NCBI RefSeq assembly: GCF_002002905.1
Contig: NZ_CP019509.1
Coordinates: 3,898,241 to 3,962,240 of the forward strand
Direction: 5' to 3'
DNA length: 64,000 bases
Source of the DNA: Aquaspirillum sp. LM1
Lineage (GTDB): Bacteria > Pseudomonadota > Gammaproteobacteria > Burkholderiales > Aquaspirillaceae
Shown one piece after another: positions 56,791 to 64,000 of the stretch (the stretch's first letter is position 1; each line of letters starts with the position of its first letter). The notes under the pieces were generated by a model, which had not been told where the DNA came from, made no database searches, and was given only the letters and a program-made list of their open reading frames with translations. Both the position numbers and the translations under genes were made by a program.

Positions 56791-57716
56791 TCAATCCAAT
56801 ACCGCCAGTAGATCTCCCCGTCGGAATGTGGCCGACAGCTGTTGCAGGGAAATGGCCCGGTCACCGTAATTTTTCTTCAAGGCATCTGAAATTGCGTCAA
56901 TGGCCTGCTGGTAGTACGCCTCTCGCAGGGCTTGGTAGCGTGCCAGCACATCAACAAAATTACGGTGCGTCAATTCATCCAGGGCGATACCAGACTCCTG
57001 TAATACATGTCTGCCAATGAGCATTGACAGATAGTGTGATGCATAAGGAATAAATTCAGCTGGATTGGGCCGCGATGGCCGTTTTCGCTCGTTTTCCACG
57101 TCACGAAAAATCAACACGGCCAGGACTGCCTGGGCACTATTGAGGCCGGTAAAAATATCGTTGTAGAGCTTGCCAAAATGCTCCCGGCGCAGGAACTTAG
57201 CCTGGTGAGGACGCTGACGCCAGATGGTCAACACGGCCTCAGCGACGATGGAGCTGGTAATGACATTGGACCCGCCTCCGCCCTCTTCACGTTGGCGTTT
57301 GTAGCTGTAGCCCAATTCCTGAATGCCAAGTTCCAGTGCCTTCTGGATTTCGTCATTGGAATGCAGGTCGCGCAAATCCACTGGATTTTGGCTATTGGTG
57401 GCGTAGGTGATATCGTTGACAAAGTCTTTATGGTTTTCGGCCAGTTGGTAGATGCGGATCATGACATAGGCCGACTCGCCCGCCCTGTCATCGCGCTGGC
57501 CGCTCAGGGTTTCCTGGATAGTCTTGCAAGTTTGCCCGCCATTGATGACCTGCATATTCTTCAATTGCACCTTGTAATCCGATTTCTGGAAGGCGTTATA
57601 GTCGAACTTATCGCAAACCACAGTAATGCCGTTATTGTAAAAATAGAAGTTTTCCGACTTTGCCGGATCAAGCAGTGTCGCGTGGATCGCCGTGTTCACC
57701 CGGTTGGTATGCAGGC
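56791..57716 (-). pseudogene. AIPR-family protein, C-terminal part, split by IS5-type element
   Basis: The C-terminal 308 codons of an AIPR protein (abortive infection phage resistance). The key family segment NTAIHATLLDPAKSENFYFYNNGITVVCDKF and QVINGGQTCKTIQ are here. The frame runs 5' to the target-site CTAG at 57717-57720 bordering the IS. Removing the IS and one CTAG joins RNIRRYLG from the other half to LHTNRVNTAIH here, in frame. A GTG or internal ATG at 57699 could express the fragment, but without the N-terminal domain it is unlikely to work. Family members have been linked to phage resistance by abortive infection; the mechanism is not established. Confidence 0.88.
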
Positions 57717-57720
57717 CTAG

Positions 57721-58945
57721 GGACGCGCTGAAAAAATCAGCATTTCACCGAAGAAGACCGAAGCGGGCCGCATCGATTCGGCATGAGCGCTTTGGCGAGT
57801 AAAAAATGCCTGCTCACCGTCATTTTCGGTCAGTCTTCACCCTGTTGGGCGGCAAATTTCCTCATTTCCCCCTTTCAGGACGCACCTTGGGTGTTCAGCG
57901 CAAACAGTCGCCGCTTGACCGTCAACAGATTCGCCAACCCAAAAAGGGTGTGCAGCCGCGCCGTGTTCTTCGCCAGCCCACGGTAGGACACCTTCTTCAT
58001 GCCGAAGAGGTTCTTGATGATCTTGAATGGATGTTCAACCTTGGCCCGGATCCTGGCCCTGGCCTGTTCGATCCGCTCCTGCAGTCGTCCGACCGGCGTA
58101 TCCGGCAACGCCTTGCGCTTGCCCGCACGCATGGCAATTTCCCATTCAACCCGCCTGCCCCGGTTCTCTTCCCGCTTCTCAACCCCCTGGTAGCCTGCAT
58201 CGCCAAAGGCAAGCCGCTCTTCGCCATGCAGCAAGGCATGCGCCTGGGTGACATCGTTGATGTTGGCTGACGTGGTGACCAGGGTATGCACGATGCCCGT
58301 TTCAGCATCCACCCCAATGTGCGCTTTCATGCCGAAGTACCACTGGTTGCCCTTTTTGGTCTGATGCATTTCAGGATCACGCTCACCGCTTCGATTTTTG
58401 GTCGAGGACGGCGCAGCAATGATGGTGGCGTCAACAACCGTGCCTTCCTTGAGGATCAGGCCCTTCGCGGCCAGTAGGGCGTTGATGGTCTCGAAGATGC
58501 GCTCGGTCAGCTGGTGCGTTTCCAGCAGGCGGCGGAACTTGAGCAGGGTGGTGGCGTCTGGTGCAGACTCCCGCGACAGGTCTATGCCAACAAATCCCCG
58601 GATGGCCTGGCTGTCATAGATGGCGTCTTCGATGCCTTCGTCTGAGAGTCCAAAGCATTGTTGGGCGATGTACATTCGCAGCATCCGCGCTACGCCAATC
58701 GGCGGTCGGCCCCGGCCTGTTCCTTTCGGGTAGAACGGCTCAATCTGCGCGACCAAGGCGGCCCATGGCGTGACTTTGTTGATTTCGTCAAGAAACCGGT
58801 CGCGCCGCGTGACCTTCTTCTTGGTTGTGTATTCCAGTTCGGAAAAGCTGGCTTGCTTTGTCATGTGACCATCCACGTTCAATGTACTGATGTTCGCAGA
58901 TCAGGAGGCTTCGGGCCAGCTGTCGGGGAATAAATCAGTGCGTCC
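57721..58945 (-). mobile_element. IS5-family insertion sequence (1225 bases)
   Basis: A complete element. Its ends read GGACGCGCTGA at 57721 and, on the other strand, GGACGCACTGA at 58945, an 11-base inverted repeat with one mismatch. It is flanked on both sides by CTAG (57717-57720 and 58946-58949), the YTAR-type target duplication known for IS5. It carries one DDE transposase on the minus strand, in the same direction as the gene it interrupts. The intact ends, target duplication and full transposase suggest a recent insertion. Confidence 0.93.
57875..58864 (-). CDS. IS5-family DDE transposase
   Basis: A 329-residue transposase with no frameshift. The catalytic triad can be placed at Asp145 (GTVVDATIIAAPSST), Asp222 (FGDAGYQG) and Glu277 (RAKVEHPFKIIKN), the last within the Y-(2)-R-(3)-E-like C1 signature region. 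The N-terminal part PWAALVAQIEPFYPKGTGRGRPPIG and MLRMYIAQQCFGLSDEGIEDA is typical of the IS5 subgroup. The start at 58864 gives the usual MTKQASFSELEY N-terminus. It looks functional. Confidence 0.94.
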   Translation of the reverse strand: MTKQASFSELEYTTKKKVTRRDRFLDEINKVTPWAALVAQIEPFYPKGTGRGRPPIGVARMLRMYIAQQCFGLSDEGIEDAIYDSQAIRGFVGIDLSRESAPDATTLLKFRRLLETHQLTERIFETINALLAAKGLILKEGTVVDATIIAAPSSTKNRSGERDPEMHQTKKGNQWYFGMKAHIGVDAETGIVHTLVTTSANINDVTQAHALLHGEERLAFGDAGYQGVEKREENRGRRVEWEIAMRAGKRKALPDTPVGRLQERIEQARARIRAKVEHPFKIIKNLFGMKKVSYRGLAKNTARLHTLFGLANLLTVKRRLFALNTQGAS

Positions 58946-59678
58946 CTAGATAACGACGGATATTCCGCTCCAGCAACCGGTCGCCATGCTCATCGAACAG
59001 TCGCTGGATTTCATGGACAGACACGCGGCCTACCAGTACCCGCATGTAGTTCATATCTTCCACGATGGCCTGTCCGCTCAGCACCAGCGCCGCATCCACC
59101 TTTTTGCTGCGCTGGAGAATACCGACCAGTGCATCGTGGTTGAAGTGCACGAATTCCACCTTGTCGCCCCAATCCTTGTGGGCAGCATCGACCCAGCTCT
59201 GGGCAATATCATTCCAGCGCTGACCGTTGTTGCACAAGACCACCCGGACGCGTGGGATATAAGCATCGCGGATCAGCGAGCGGATTTCCTCGACGCGGGG
59301 AGCAATGCGCTCATTCAAGGTGAGTTTGCGCGACGGGTCAAACAGCACTTCTACCGTTTGCAGCGCTTTCTGGATACCGTTTTCCGGGAAATGGGCATTG
59401 CCCTCCAGGCTAGCCTTGTATTTGCCCTGAAAAATTGTCACGGTGAACTCACCATCATCAACATCACCAATGTGCAATCCATCCACACCAGCATCGTTAC
59501 CCCCATCGGTCACCAGATCTGCCGCATCTTCCAGTGGAAGGTCCAGGCAGGTGGCCATGCACAACAGCACAAACGCGGCAGATTTTTGCTTGGGCTGGTC
59601 ACCTGTCGGCAGCCAGTCAGGATGCTCGACCACAATGGCACCGATGCGCTGGTCAACAATGCTGGCGTTGATGTTCAT
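58946..59678 (-). pseudogene. AIPR-family protein, N-terminal part
   Basis: The first 244 codons or so of the AIPR gene interrupted by the IS5-type element. It starts MNINASIVDQRIGAIVVEHPDW with GGAGAAGG just upstream; in-frame ATG and TTG codons lie 4 and 6 codons earlier. The segment LVTDGGNDAGVDGLHIGDV followed by TIFQGKYK resembles the PD-(D/E)XK-like fold reported at the N-terminus of many AIPR proteins (Asp-Gly-Gly-x-Asp, then Gln-x-Lys). In the present sequence translation ends three codons into the IS (LGTH, stop). The reconstructed gene has 552 residues. Confidence 0.86.
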
Positions 59679-59788
59679 GACCTTCTCCATATTCAATGAT
59701 TGACGTGGCGCTATGTACTTTTTTTTCCGGTAATGGTGAGATTGATAGCGTTACGCATAGGTTGCCCCCCACTTTCCTTGGTAGCCAG

Positions 59789-59896
59789 GGAAGCACTGAA
59801 AAAATCGTCATTCCCGCGAAGGTGGGAATCCAGGGCGTTGATTTTGCTGGGTTTTGCTTTTGGCAAACACGATTTTTCTGAATCAATCAGCGTGCC
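59789..59896. repeat. 108-base MITE-like element related to the IS5-type ends
   Basis: The left end GGAAGCACTGAAAAAATC differs from the IS left end by three bases in its first 18. The right end, read on the other strand, begins GGCACGCTGATTGATTC and resembles the IS right end GGACGCACTGATTTATTC with one base missing. It codes for nothing. Flanks are CCAG and CTTA, so a clean target duplication is not seen. It contains a dRS3-like sequence. It is best read as a non-autonomous derivative. Confidence 0.6.
59810..59829. repeat. dRS3-like 20-mer
   Basis: ATTCCCGCGAAGGTGGGAAT fits the neisserial dRS3 consensus ATTCCC-N8-GGGAAT exactly. In Neisseria these repeats flank larger intergenic repeats and serve as integration sites for filamentous prophage. 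Confidence 0.7.
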
Positions 59897-59925
59897 CTTA
59901 GACATAGACGCCCATGGACCATACC

Positions 59926-61284
59926 TTACTTCCCAATACAAAACCGCCCAAAAATCTCGCCCAGCAAATCATCCGCTGTAAATTCCCCGGTAATGTCGCT
60001 CAGCGCCAGTTGCGCCAGGCGCAGGTGTTCGGCAAACAGCTCGCTGTGGGCGTAGTCCAGTTCGGCGGCGTCGAGCAGCGCGCGGGCGCGGCGCAGTGCA
60101 TCCAGATGGCGTTCGCGGGCCAGAAACACGCCTTCGCCGTGGCCTTGCCAGCCCACTTGGGCCAGCAGCGCAGCGCGCAGGGCGTCAACGCCGGCCCCAT
60201 GACGGGCGCTCAGGCGCAGTTCGGGGTCAGCTTGGGCGCTGACGGCCAGCGGGCCAGCGGGCTGGCCGCTCAGGTCAATCTTGTTGCGCACCACCAGCCG
60301 GGGCAAGCGCGCGGGCAGGCGGTCAAGAATGGCCTGGTCGGCGGCGGTCAAGCCGTGGCGATCATCCAGCAGCAACAAGGCCAGGTCGGCGCGTTCCACG
60401 GCTGCCCAGGTGCGGGCGATGCCGTGCTGCTCGACCACGTCGTCGGTGTCGCGCAGGCCGGCAGTGTCGATGAGGTGCAGCGGAATGCCGTCAATCAGGA
60501 TTTGCTCGCGCACGGTGTCGCGGGTGGTGCCGGCAATGTCGGTGACGATGGCAATATCGTCGCCGGCCAGCGCGTTCATCAGGCTGGATTTGCCCACATT
60601 GGGCTGGCCGACCAGCACCACATGCATGCCCTCGCGCAGCAGTGCGCCCTGGCGGGCGCTGGCCAGCACGCCGTCCAGCGTGGCCTGAATGCCGTGCAAC
60701 TGGCCTTGTGCATCGGCAGCGGCCAGGTAGTCCACGTCGTCTTCTTCGGGAAAATCCAGCGTGGCTTCGGTCAGCATGCGCAGGTGAATCAGTTGGTCTA
60801 CCAGTGCGTGGATGCGCCGGGAGAATTCCCCTTTCAGCGACTTCAGCGCGCTGGCAGCGGCGGTTTCGCTGGCGGCGTCGATCAGATCAGCCACACTTTC
60901 TGCCTGGGCCAAATCCAGCTTGTGATTCAGAAACGCCCGGCGGGTAAACTCGCCCGGCTCGGCCAGGCGTGCGCCCAGGCTCAGGCAGTGGCGCAGCAGG
61001 CGCTGCATTACCACCGGGCCGCCGTGGCCTTGCAGTTCGATCACGTCTTCGCCGGTAAACGAGTGGGGTGCCGGAAAATACAGCAACAGGCCGTTGTCCA
61101 GCGGTTCGCCGTCAGCATCGGGAAAGTCGGTAAACAGCGCCAGACGCGGGGTGGGCGTCTTGCCGCCACTGAGCGTGCGCGCCATGGCCAGCAGATCGTG
61201 ACCGGACAGGCGGATGATGCCAATGCCGCCGCGTCCGGGGGCGGTGGCGATGGCGGCGATGGTGGGCAAGCGAGGGGTGGACAT
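59926..61284 (-). CDS. mnmE: tRNA modification GTPase MnmE (TrmE)
   Basis: A 452-residue GTPase that with MnmG installs the cmnm5 group on wobble uridine 34 of certain tRNAs. The N-terminal tetrahydrofolate-binding domain has [21 protein letters not shown]; the G domain has P-loop [12 protein letters not shown], switch region [20 protein letters not shown] and NKID; the C-terminus ends FGRFCIGK with the essential cysteine of the CxGK motif. The start at 61284 gives the conserved N-terminus. It is part of the conserved minus-strand rpmH-rnpA-yidD-yidC-mnmE block beside the origin, 94 bases after yidC. Confidence 0.96.
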   Translation of the reverse strand: MSTPRLPTIAAIATAPGRGGIGIIRLSGHDLLAMARTLSGGKTPTPRLALFTDFPDADGEPLDNGLLLYFPAPHSFTGEDVIELQGHGGPVVMQRLLRHCLSLGARLAEPGEFTRRAFLNHKLDLAQAESVADLIDAASETAAASALKSLKGEFSRRIHALVDQLIHLRMLTEATLDFPEEDDVDYLAAADAQGQLHGIQATLDGVLASARQGALLREGMHVVLVGQPNVGKSSLMNALAGDDIAIVTDIAGTTRDTVREQILIDGIPLHLIDTAGLRDTDDVVEQHGIARTWAAVERADLALLLLDDRHGLTAADQAILDRLPARLPRLVVRNKIDLSGQPAGPLAVSAQADPELRLSARHGAGVDALRAALLAQVGWQGHGEGVFLARERHLDALRRARALLDAAELDYAHSELFAEHLRLAQLALSDITGEFTADDLLGEIFGRFCIGK

Positions 61285-61317
61285 GGCGGTTTCCTGAAAG
61301 CGTGGGGATGAATGCAG

Positions 61318-61347
61318 GCAAGCCCGTTTCCGGAGAAACGGGCTTGC
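61318..61347. other. Strong hairpin between yidC and mnmE
   Basis: A perfect 13-base-pair stem, GCAAGCCCGTTTC with its complement and a four-base loop. No T run follows on either strand, so it is not a standard terminator. It may stabilise or process the yidC-mnmE transcript. Confidence 0.5.
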
Positions 61348-61378
61348 CGGTGCAGCAAACGTGGGCAACGCCAGAGGA

Positions 61379-63049
61379 TCAGCCCACTTTCTTGGCCGCC
61401 TCAGCCTGTTCGATGCTGCGGTTGATATACCACTGCTGGGCAATCGACAGGATGTTGTTCACCAGCCAGTACAGCACCAGACCCGCCGGGAAGAAGAAGA
61501 ACATCACCGAGAAAGCCACCGGCATGATCTTCATCATCTTGGCCTGTACCGGGTCGGAAGGCGGCGGGTTGAGGAAGGTCTGGCCGATCATGGTGATGGC
61601 CATCAGCGCCGGCAGCACATAGTACGGGTCAGGGCGGGTCAGGTCATGAATCCAGCCCAGCCACGGTGCCTGACGCAGCTCGACCGATGCCAGCAGCGCC
61701 CAGTACAGGCCGATGAACACCGGAATCTGCACCACGATGGGCAGGCAGCCGCCCAGCGGGTTGACCTTTTCGGTCTTGTACATGTCCATCATCGCCTGCT
61801 GGAACTTCATGCGGTCGTCGCCGTATTGCTCCTTCAGCCGTTCCAGACGCGGGGCCAAGGCCTTCATCTTGGCCATCGAACGATAGCTGGCCGCCGACAG
61901 CGGGAAGAACACGCCCTTGATGATGATGGTCAGCAGCACGATTGCCCAGCCCCAGTTACTGACCATGGTGTGCAGTTTTTCCAGCAACCAGTACAGCGGG
62001 GTGGCGATGATGGTGACCCAGCCATAGTCCTTGGTCAGCTCCAGGCCTGGTGCGGTGGCTTGCAGCTGGCGGGTAATCTGCGGGCCAGCGTACAGCGGCA
62101 TGTCGATGGTGTGGGTGGCCCCTGCGGCAATGCTGGGCAGATCGACCACCACGCCGGCAGAATACAAGCCGCCCGACGCCGGCTTCAGCTCAAAGCGGCA
62201 GCCTTGTGCCGACTGGCATACGCCCTTGCCATCGCTGGTTTTCAGAATCCATGCCGACACAAAATAATGCTGCAGCATCGACACCCAGCCATTGTCGGCA
62301 GAACGGGCGTATTCGGCCTTGTTCTTGTCGATGTCCTCGAATTTCACCTTCTGGAACTTGTCGGCATCGGTGTAGACCGCCGGGCCGGTAAAGGTGTAGG
62401 CCATGCGGTTTTCGCCTTCTGGTGCCTTGCCGTCACGCAGCAGGCGATAGTAGGCAGAGGCCGCCAGCGGCGTGGTGCCGGTGTTGCGGATTTCGTAACG
62501 CACGCGAATCAGGTAGCTGCCACGGGTAAAGGTGTAGATCTTGCTCACCTGCGCGCCCTGGGCTTCCGGCGCGGTCAGGCGCACGTCCAGGCTGTTTTGC
62601 CCGTCGGTCAGCACATAGGCCGGCTGGCTGCTGGTAAACAGGGTGCGATGGGTGGGCAGCGCTGGGTTGCCGGTGCTGATCAGGCCGGTTTGTGCCACAT
62701 AGGTGCGGCCTTCGTCGGTTTGCAGCAGCTTGAGTGGCTTGCTTTCGTCTTCGTTGGCGGTGTAGGCCGACAGAATCAGGCCACGCAGATCGCCGCCAGC
62801 GGTGTTCAGCTCGGCGTTGAACAGGTCGGTGGTGACTTTGATCGTCTGGCCAGCCGGCAGACTGGTGTTGTCAGCGGCGGTGCTGGTCACGGCACTGGGC
62901 AGCGCGGCACCGGTGGCGGATGTGGCTGGCGCGGCCTGACCTTGAACAGCGGCAGCCACCGGCTTGGGCGGTGGGGCAAAAAATTCCTGCCACAGCAGCA
63001 AAATGCCGAACGACAGCGCGATAAACAGGATTAAACGTTTGGAATCCAT
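61379..63049 (-). CDS. yidC: Membrane protein insertase YidC
   Basis: A 556-residue insertase that helps inner-membrane proteins fold and insert, alone or with SecYEG. The first membrane span ([20 protein letters not shown]) is followed by a large periplasmic domain (about 60-330) and the conserved five-span core. The latter includes [20 protein letters not shown] with the hydrophilic-groove arginine in [45 protein letters not shown] and [18 protein letters not shown]. It has the length and layout of the Gram-negative protein. yidD lies 24 bases upstream. Confidence 0.96.
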   Translation of the reverse strand: MDSKRLILFIALSFGILLLWQEFFAPPPKPVAAAVQGQAAPATSATGAALPSAVTSTAADNTSLPAGQTIKVTTDLFNAELNTAGGDLRGLILSAYTANEDESKPLKLLQTDEGRTYVAQTGLISTGNPALPTHRTLFTSSQPAYVLTDGQNSLDVRLTAPEAQGAQVSKIYTFTRGSYLIRVRYEIRNTGTTPLAASAYYRLLRDGKAPEGENRMAYTFTGPAVYTDADKFQKVKFEDIDKNKAEYARSADNGWVSMLQHYFVSAWILKTSDGKGVCQSAQGCRFELKPASGGLYSAGVVVDLPSIAAGATHTIDMPLYAGPQITRQLQATAPGLELTKDYGWVTIIATPLYWLLEKLHTMVSNWGWAIVLLTIIIKGVFFPLSAASYRSMAKMKALAPRLERLKEQYGDDRMKFQQAMMDMYKTEKVNPLGGCLPIVVQIPVFIGLYWALLASVELRQAPWLGWIHDLTRPDPYYVLPALMAITMIGQTFLNPPPSDPVQAKMMKIMPVAFSVMFFFFPAGLVLYWLVNNILSIAQQWYINRSIEQAEAAKKVG

Positions 63050-63073
63050 CTGAGGGGCAACCGTTGCGAGGGG

Positions 63074-63283
63074 TTAGGGAACCGGATCGTAGCCGCTTTT
63101 ACCCCAGGGGTGACAGCGGCCAATGCGGCGCAGTGCCAGCCAGCCGCCCTTGACCGCGCCGTGGCGCTGGATGGCTTCCACGGCATAGGCCGAACAGCTG
63201 GGATGAAAGCGGCAGCTGGGCGGTCGCCATGAACTGATGGCTAACTGGTAGAAACGGACGAGGGCGATGAGGATGCGCGACAT
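63074..63283 (-). CDS. yidD: Membrane protein insertion efficiency factor YidD
   Basis: A 69-residue YidD. The signature [19 protein letters not shown] and the end [17 protein letters not shown] are fully conserved, preceded by an amphipathic helix ([15 protein letters not shown]). It supports YidC-dependent insertion at the inner membrane. The start overlaps the end of rnpA by 43 bases, the usual arrangement in proteobacteria. Confidence 0.95.
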   Translation of the reverse strand: MSRILIALVRFYQLAISSWRPPSCRFHPSCSAYAVEAIQRHGAVKGGWLALRRIGRCHPWGKSGYDPVP

Positions 63284-63621
63284 CGCGCCAGTTTAGCAAA
63301 TAATCCGGCCAATGCCTTGCGTGCTTCGTGACCTTCCTTGCGGCCGAAGCATTCGCGCGCGCGCACGACAAAGTCCACGCCGTCCAGCGCCGGCTGTTGC
63401 AGGCGAAAGACTTCACGGACGGTGCGTTTGATGTAATTGCGCGCCACGGCGCGTTTGGCCGTGCGTTTGCCTACTACCAGACCCAGCCGGGCCGGCAGTC
63501 CGCCATTCGGGCGGGCGTACACCTGAAACCAGCGTTGGGTGCGGGATTGGCGCAAACGAAAAACGGATGAAAAATCATCCGTTTTTAGCAGTCGCTGGGT
63601 CCGGCAAAAGCGGAACGCCAA
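63241..63621 (-). CDS. rnpA: Ribonuclease P protein component
   Basis: A 126-residue RnpA, the protein cofactor of RNase P, which trims 5' leaders from tRNA precursors. The N-terminal [13 protein letters not shown], the [23 protein letters not shown] motif and [17 protein letters not shown] C-terminal half are present. It follows rpmH after five bases. Codons for residues about 12-21 (KTDDFSSVF) coincide with a perfect hairpin flanked by A and T runs, which may attenuate transcription entering from rpmH. Confidence 0.94.
   Translation of the reverse strand: MAFRFCRTQRLLKTDDFSSVFRLRQSRTQRWFQVYARPNGGLPARLGLVVGKRTAKRAVARNYIKRTVREVFRLQQPALDGVDFVVRARECFGRKEGHEARKALAGLFAKLARCRASSSPSSVSTS
63559..63586 (-). 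terminator. Terminator-like hairpin inside the start of rnpA
   Basis: AAAAACGGATGA, AAAA and the exact complement form a 12-base-pair stem. On the minus strand the hairpin ends in five T residues, the form of an intrinsic terminator. It lies 12 codons into rnpA, so it could reduce readthrough from the highly expressed rpmH into rnpA. Confidence 0.55.
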
Positions 63622-63626
63622 GACGA

Positions 63627-63761
63627 TTACACGCCGATGCGAGCACGACCCTTGGCGCGGCGGGCGCGAATCACGCTACGGCCGCCACGGGTTTTCATGC
63701 GAACGAGGAAGCCGTGCGTACGCTTGCGACGCACGACGGAAGGCTGGTAAGTGCGCTTCAT
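63627..63761 (-). CDS. rpmH: 50S ribosomal protein L34
   Basis: A 44-residue basic protein, [18 protein letters not shown] at the start and [12 protein letters not shown] at the end, the universal L34 sequence. It is too short to be found by length-limited gene calling but is unmistakable. It heads the minus-strand block and has a consensus-like promoter about 45 bases upstream. A ribosome site is weak (AGGGAT). Confidence 0.97.
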   Translation of the reverse strand: MKRTYQPSVVRRKRTHGFLVRMKTRGGRSVIRARRAKGRARIGV

Positions 63762-63801
63762 GAGCTTGATCCCTATGGAAAATCAGGAGAATAAACGCGA
63801 G

Positions 63802-63830
63802 ATTAGACCGTCTCGACGCCGGTTTGTCAA
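63802..63830 (-). promoter_or_regulatory. Sigma-70 promoter of rpmH
   Basis: On the minus strand TTGACA (63830-63825) is followed after exactly 17 bases by TCTAAT (63807-63802), five of six matches to the -10 consensus. The start of transcription would be about 30-35 bases before the rpmH ATG. Confidence 0.8.
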
Positions 63831-63859
63831 CTGGATGTTGCAATCCGGGCCGGTCAGGC

Positions 63860-63868
63860 TGTGGATAA
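63860..63868 (-). promoter_or_regulatory. Consensus DnaA box
   Basis: TTATCCACA on the minus strand is a perfect nine-base DnaA box. It overlaps the -35 region of the probable dnaA promoter, as expected for autoregulation. Only this one exact box is seen before the window ends. Confidence 0.75.
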
Positions 63869-63890
63869 CTGCGCGCTAAACGAGTAGAAT
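63862..63890 (+). promoter_or_regulatory. Probable dnaA promoter reading out of the window
   Basis: TGGATA at 63862-63867 and TAGAAT at 63885-63890, spaced by 17 bases, give four and five matches to the consensus. The expected dnaA gene would lie to the right. No start codon for it can be chosen before base 64000. Confidence 0.5.
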
Positions 63891-64000
63891 GGACGATAGT
63901 CCTGATTTTGCTGCGCTTTGCCTGCCCACCTGAATGCCAGGCCGGGAGCCGGGGGCCGCAGGGTTGGGGGCGGGTGGCGCGCTGCCCGCCGTAGCATGTT

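Noticed and set aside
61318..61347. Hairpin between yidC and mnmE as a transcription terminator
   Set aside because: The stem is strong but no T run follows on either strand, so it is listed only as a hairpin.

Overview
The window is high-GC Gram-negative chromosome, most likely from a betaproteobacterium of the order Neisseriales (Chromobacteriaceae type). The evidence is the block rpmH-rnpA-yidD-yidC-mnmE beside a DnaA box at the right edge, recC-recB-recD, UbiD, an OmpW and a Neisseria-type porin, many chemoreceptors, and a repeat fitting the neisserial dRS3 consensus. The genus cannot be fixed from the sequence alone. The right edge appears to be the dnaA/origin region; dnaA itself would lie just beyond it.

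Region 1 (1-6635): 5' part of oligopeptidase A (minus strand), a gamma-class carbonic anhydrase homologue with a small exported protein, a tight three-gene operon making a UDP-HexNAc uronate sugar (tviB, tviC, a family 9 glycosyltransferase), and an unrecognised protein made of two 87-residue-spaced repeats.

Region 2 (6928-22621): an orphan OmpR-type response regulator, then a complete aromatic meta-cleavage cluster controlled by a divergent MhpR. It encodes MhpB, a two-component flavin monooxygenase (HsaA/HpaB-like oxygenase plus flavin reductase, in place of MhpA), an ABC substrate-binding protein, MhpD, MhpF, MhpE, a single 950-residue protein fusing both permeases and one ATPase of a LivHMGF-type importer, a LivF gene with a one-base frameshift, and an in-frame fusion of a hemerythrin-like domain to the hydrolase MhpC. 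A general porin follows. An Aer-like aerotaxis receptor comes next, so the segment can be read as a sense, import and degrade module for a phenylpropionate-like compound. The substrate is inferred, not shown.

Region 3 (22686-40209): three methyl-accepting chemotaxis proteins, an Rpn-family nuclease with a tetrapeptide repeat tail, AmpG, and an amine catabolism set (FeaB-like aldehyde dehydrogenase, APC permease, class III aminotransferase). The EutR-like AraC regulator of that set is split by an IS200/IS605-type element carrying only tnpB; both halves of the regulator can be joined in frame. Two exported proteins of unknown function and a WYL regulator follow.

Region 4 (40321-56698): recC-recB-recD with overlapping genes, a degenerate EAL protein, ubiD, ompW with an FNR-like promoter, an MFS transporter with a 37-residue membrane peptide, tsaC, a tolQ without tolR, and a DJ-1/PfpI protein.

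Region 5 (56791-59896): an AIPR-family (abortive infection/phage resistance) gene cut in two by a 1225-bp IS5-family element with a perfect CTAG target duplication. Excising the element and one copy of CTAG restores a 552-residue frame. Upstream sits a 108-bp element whose ends resemble this IS and which carries the dRS3-like sequence.

Region 6 (59926-64000): mnmE, yidC, yidD, rnpA, rpmH on the minus strand, with a consensus rpmH promoter, a terminator-like hairpin inside the start of rnpA, and a DnaA box overlapping a probable dnaA promoter.
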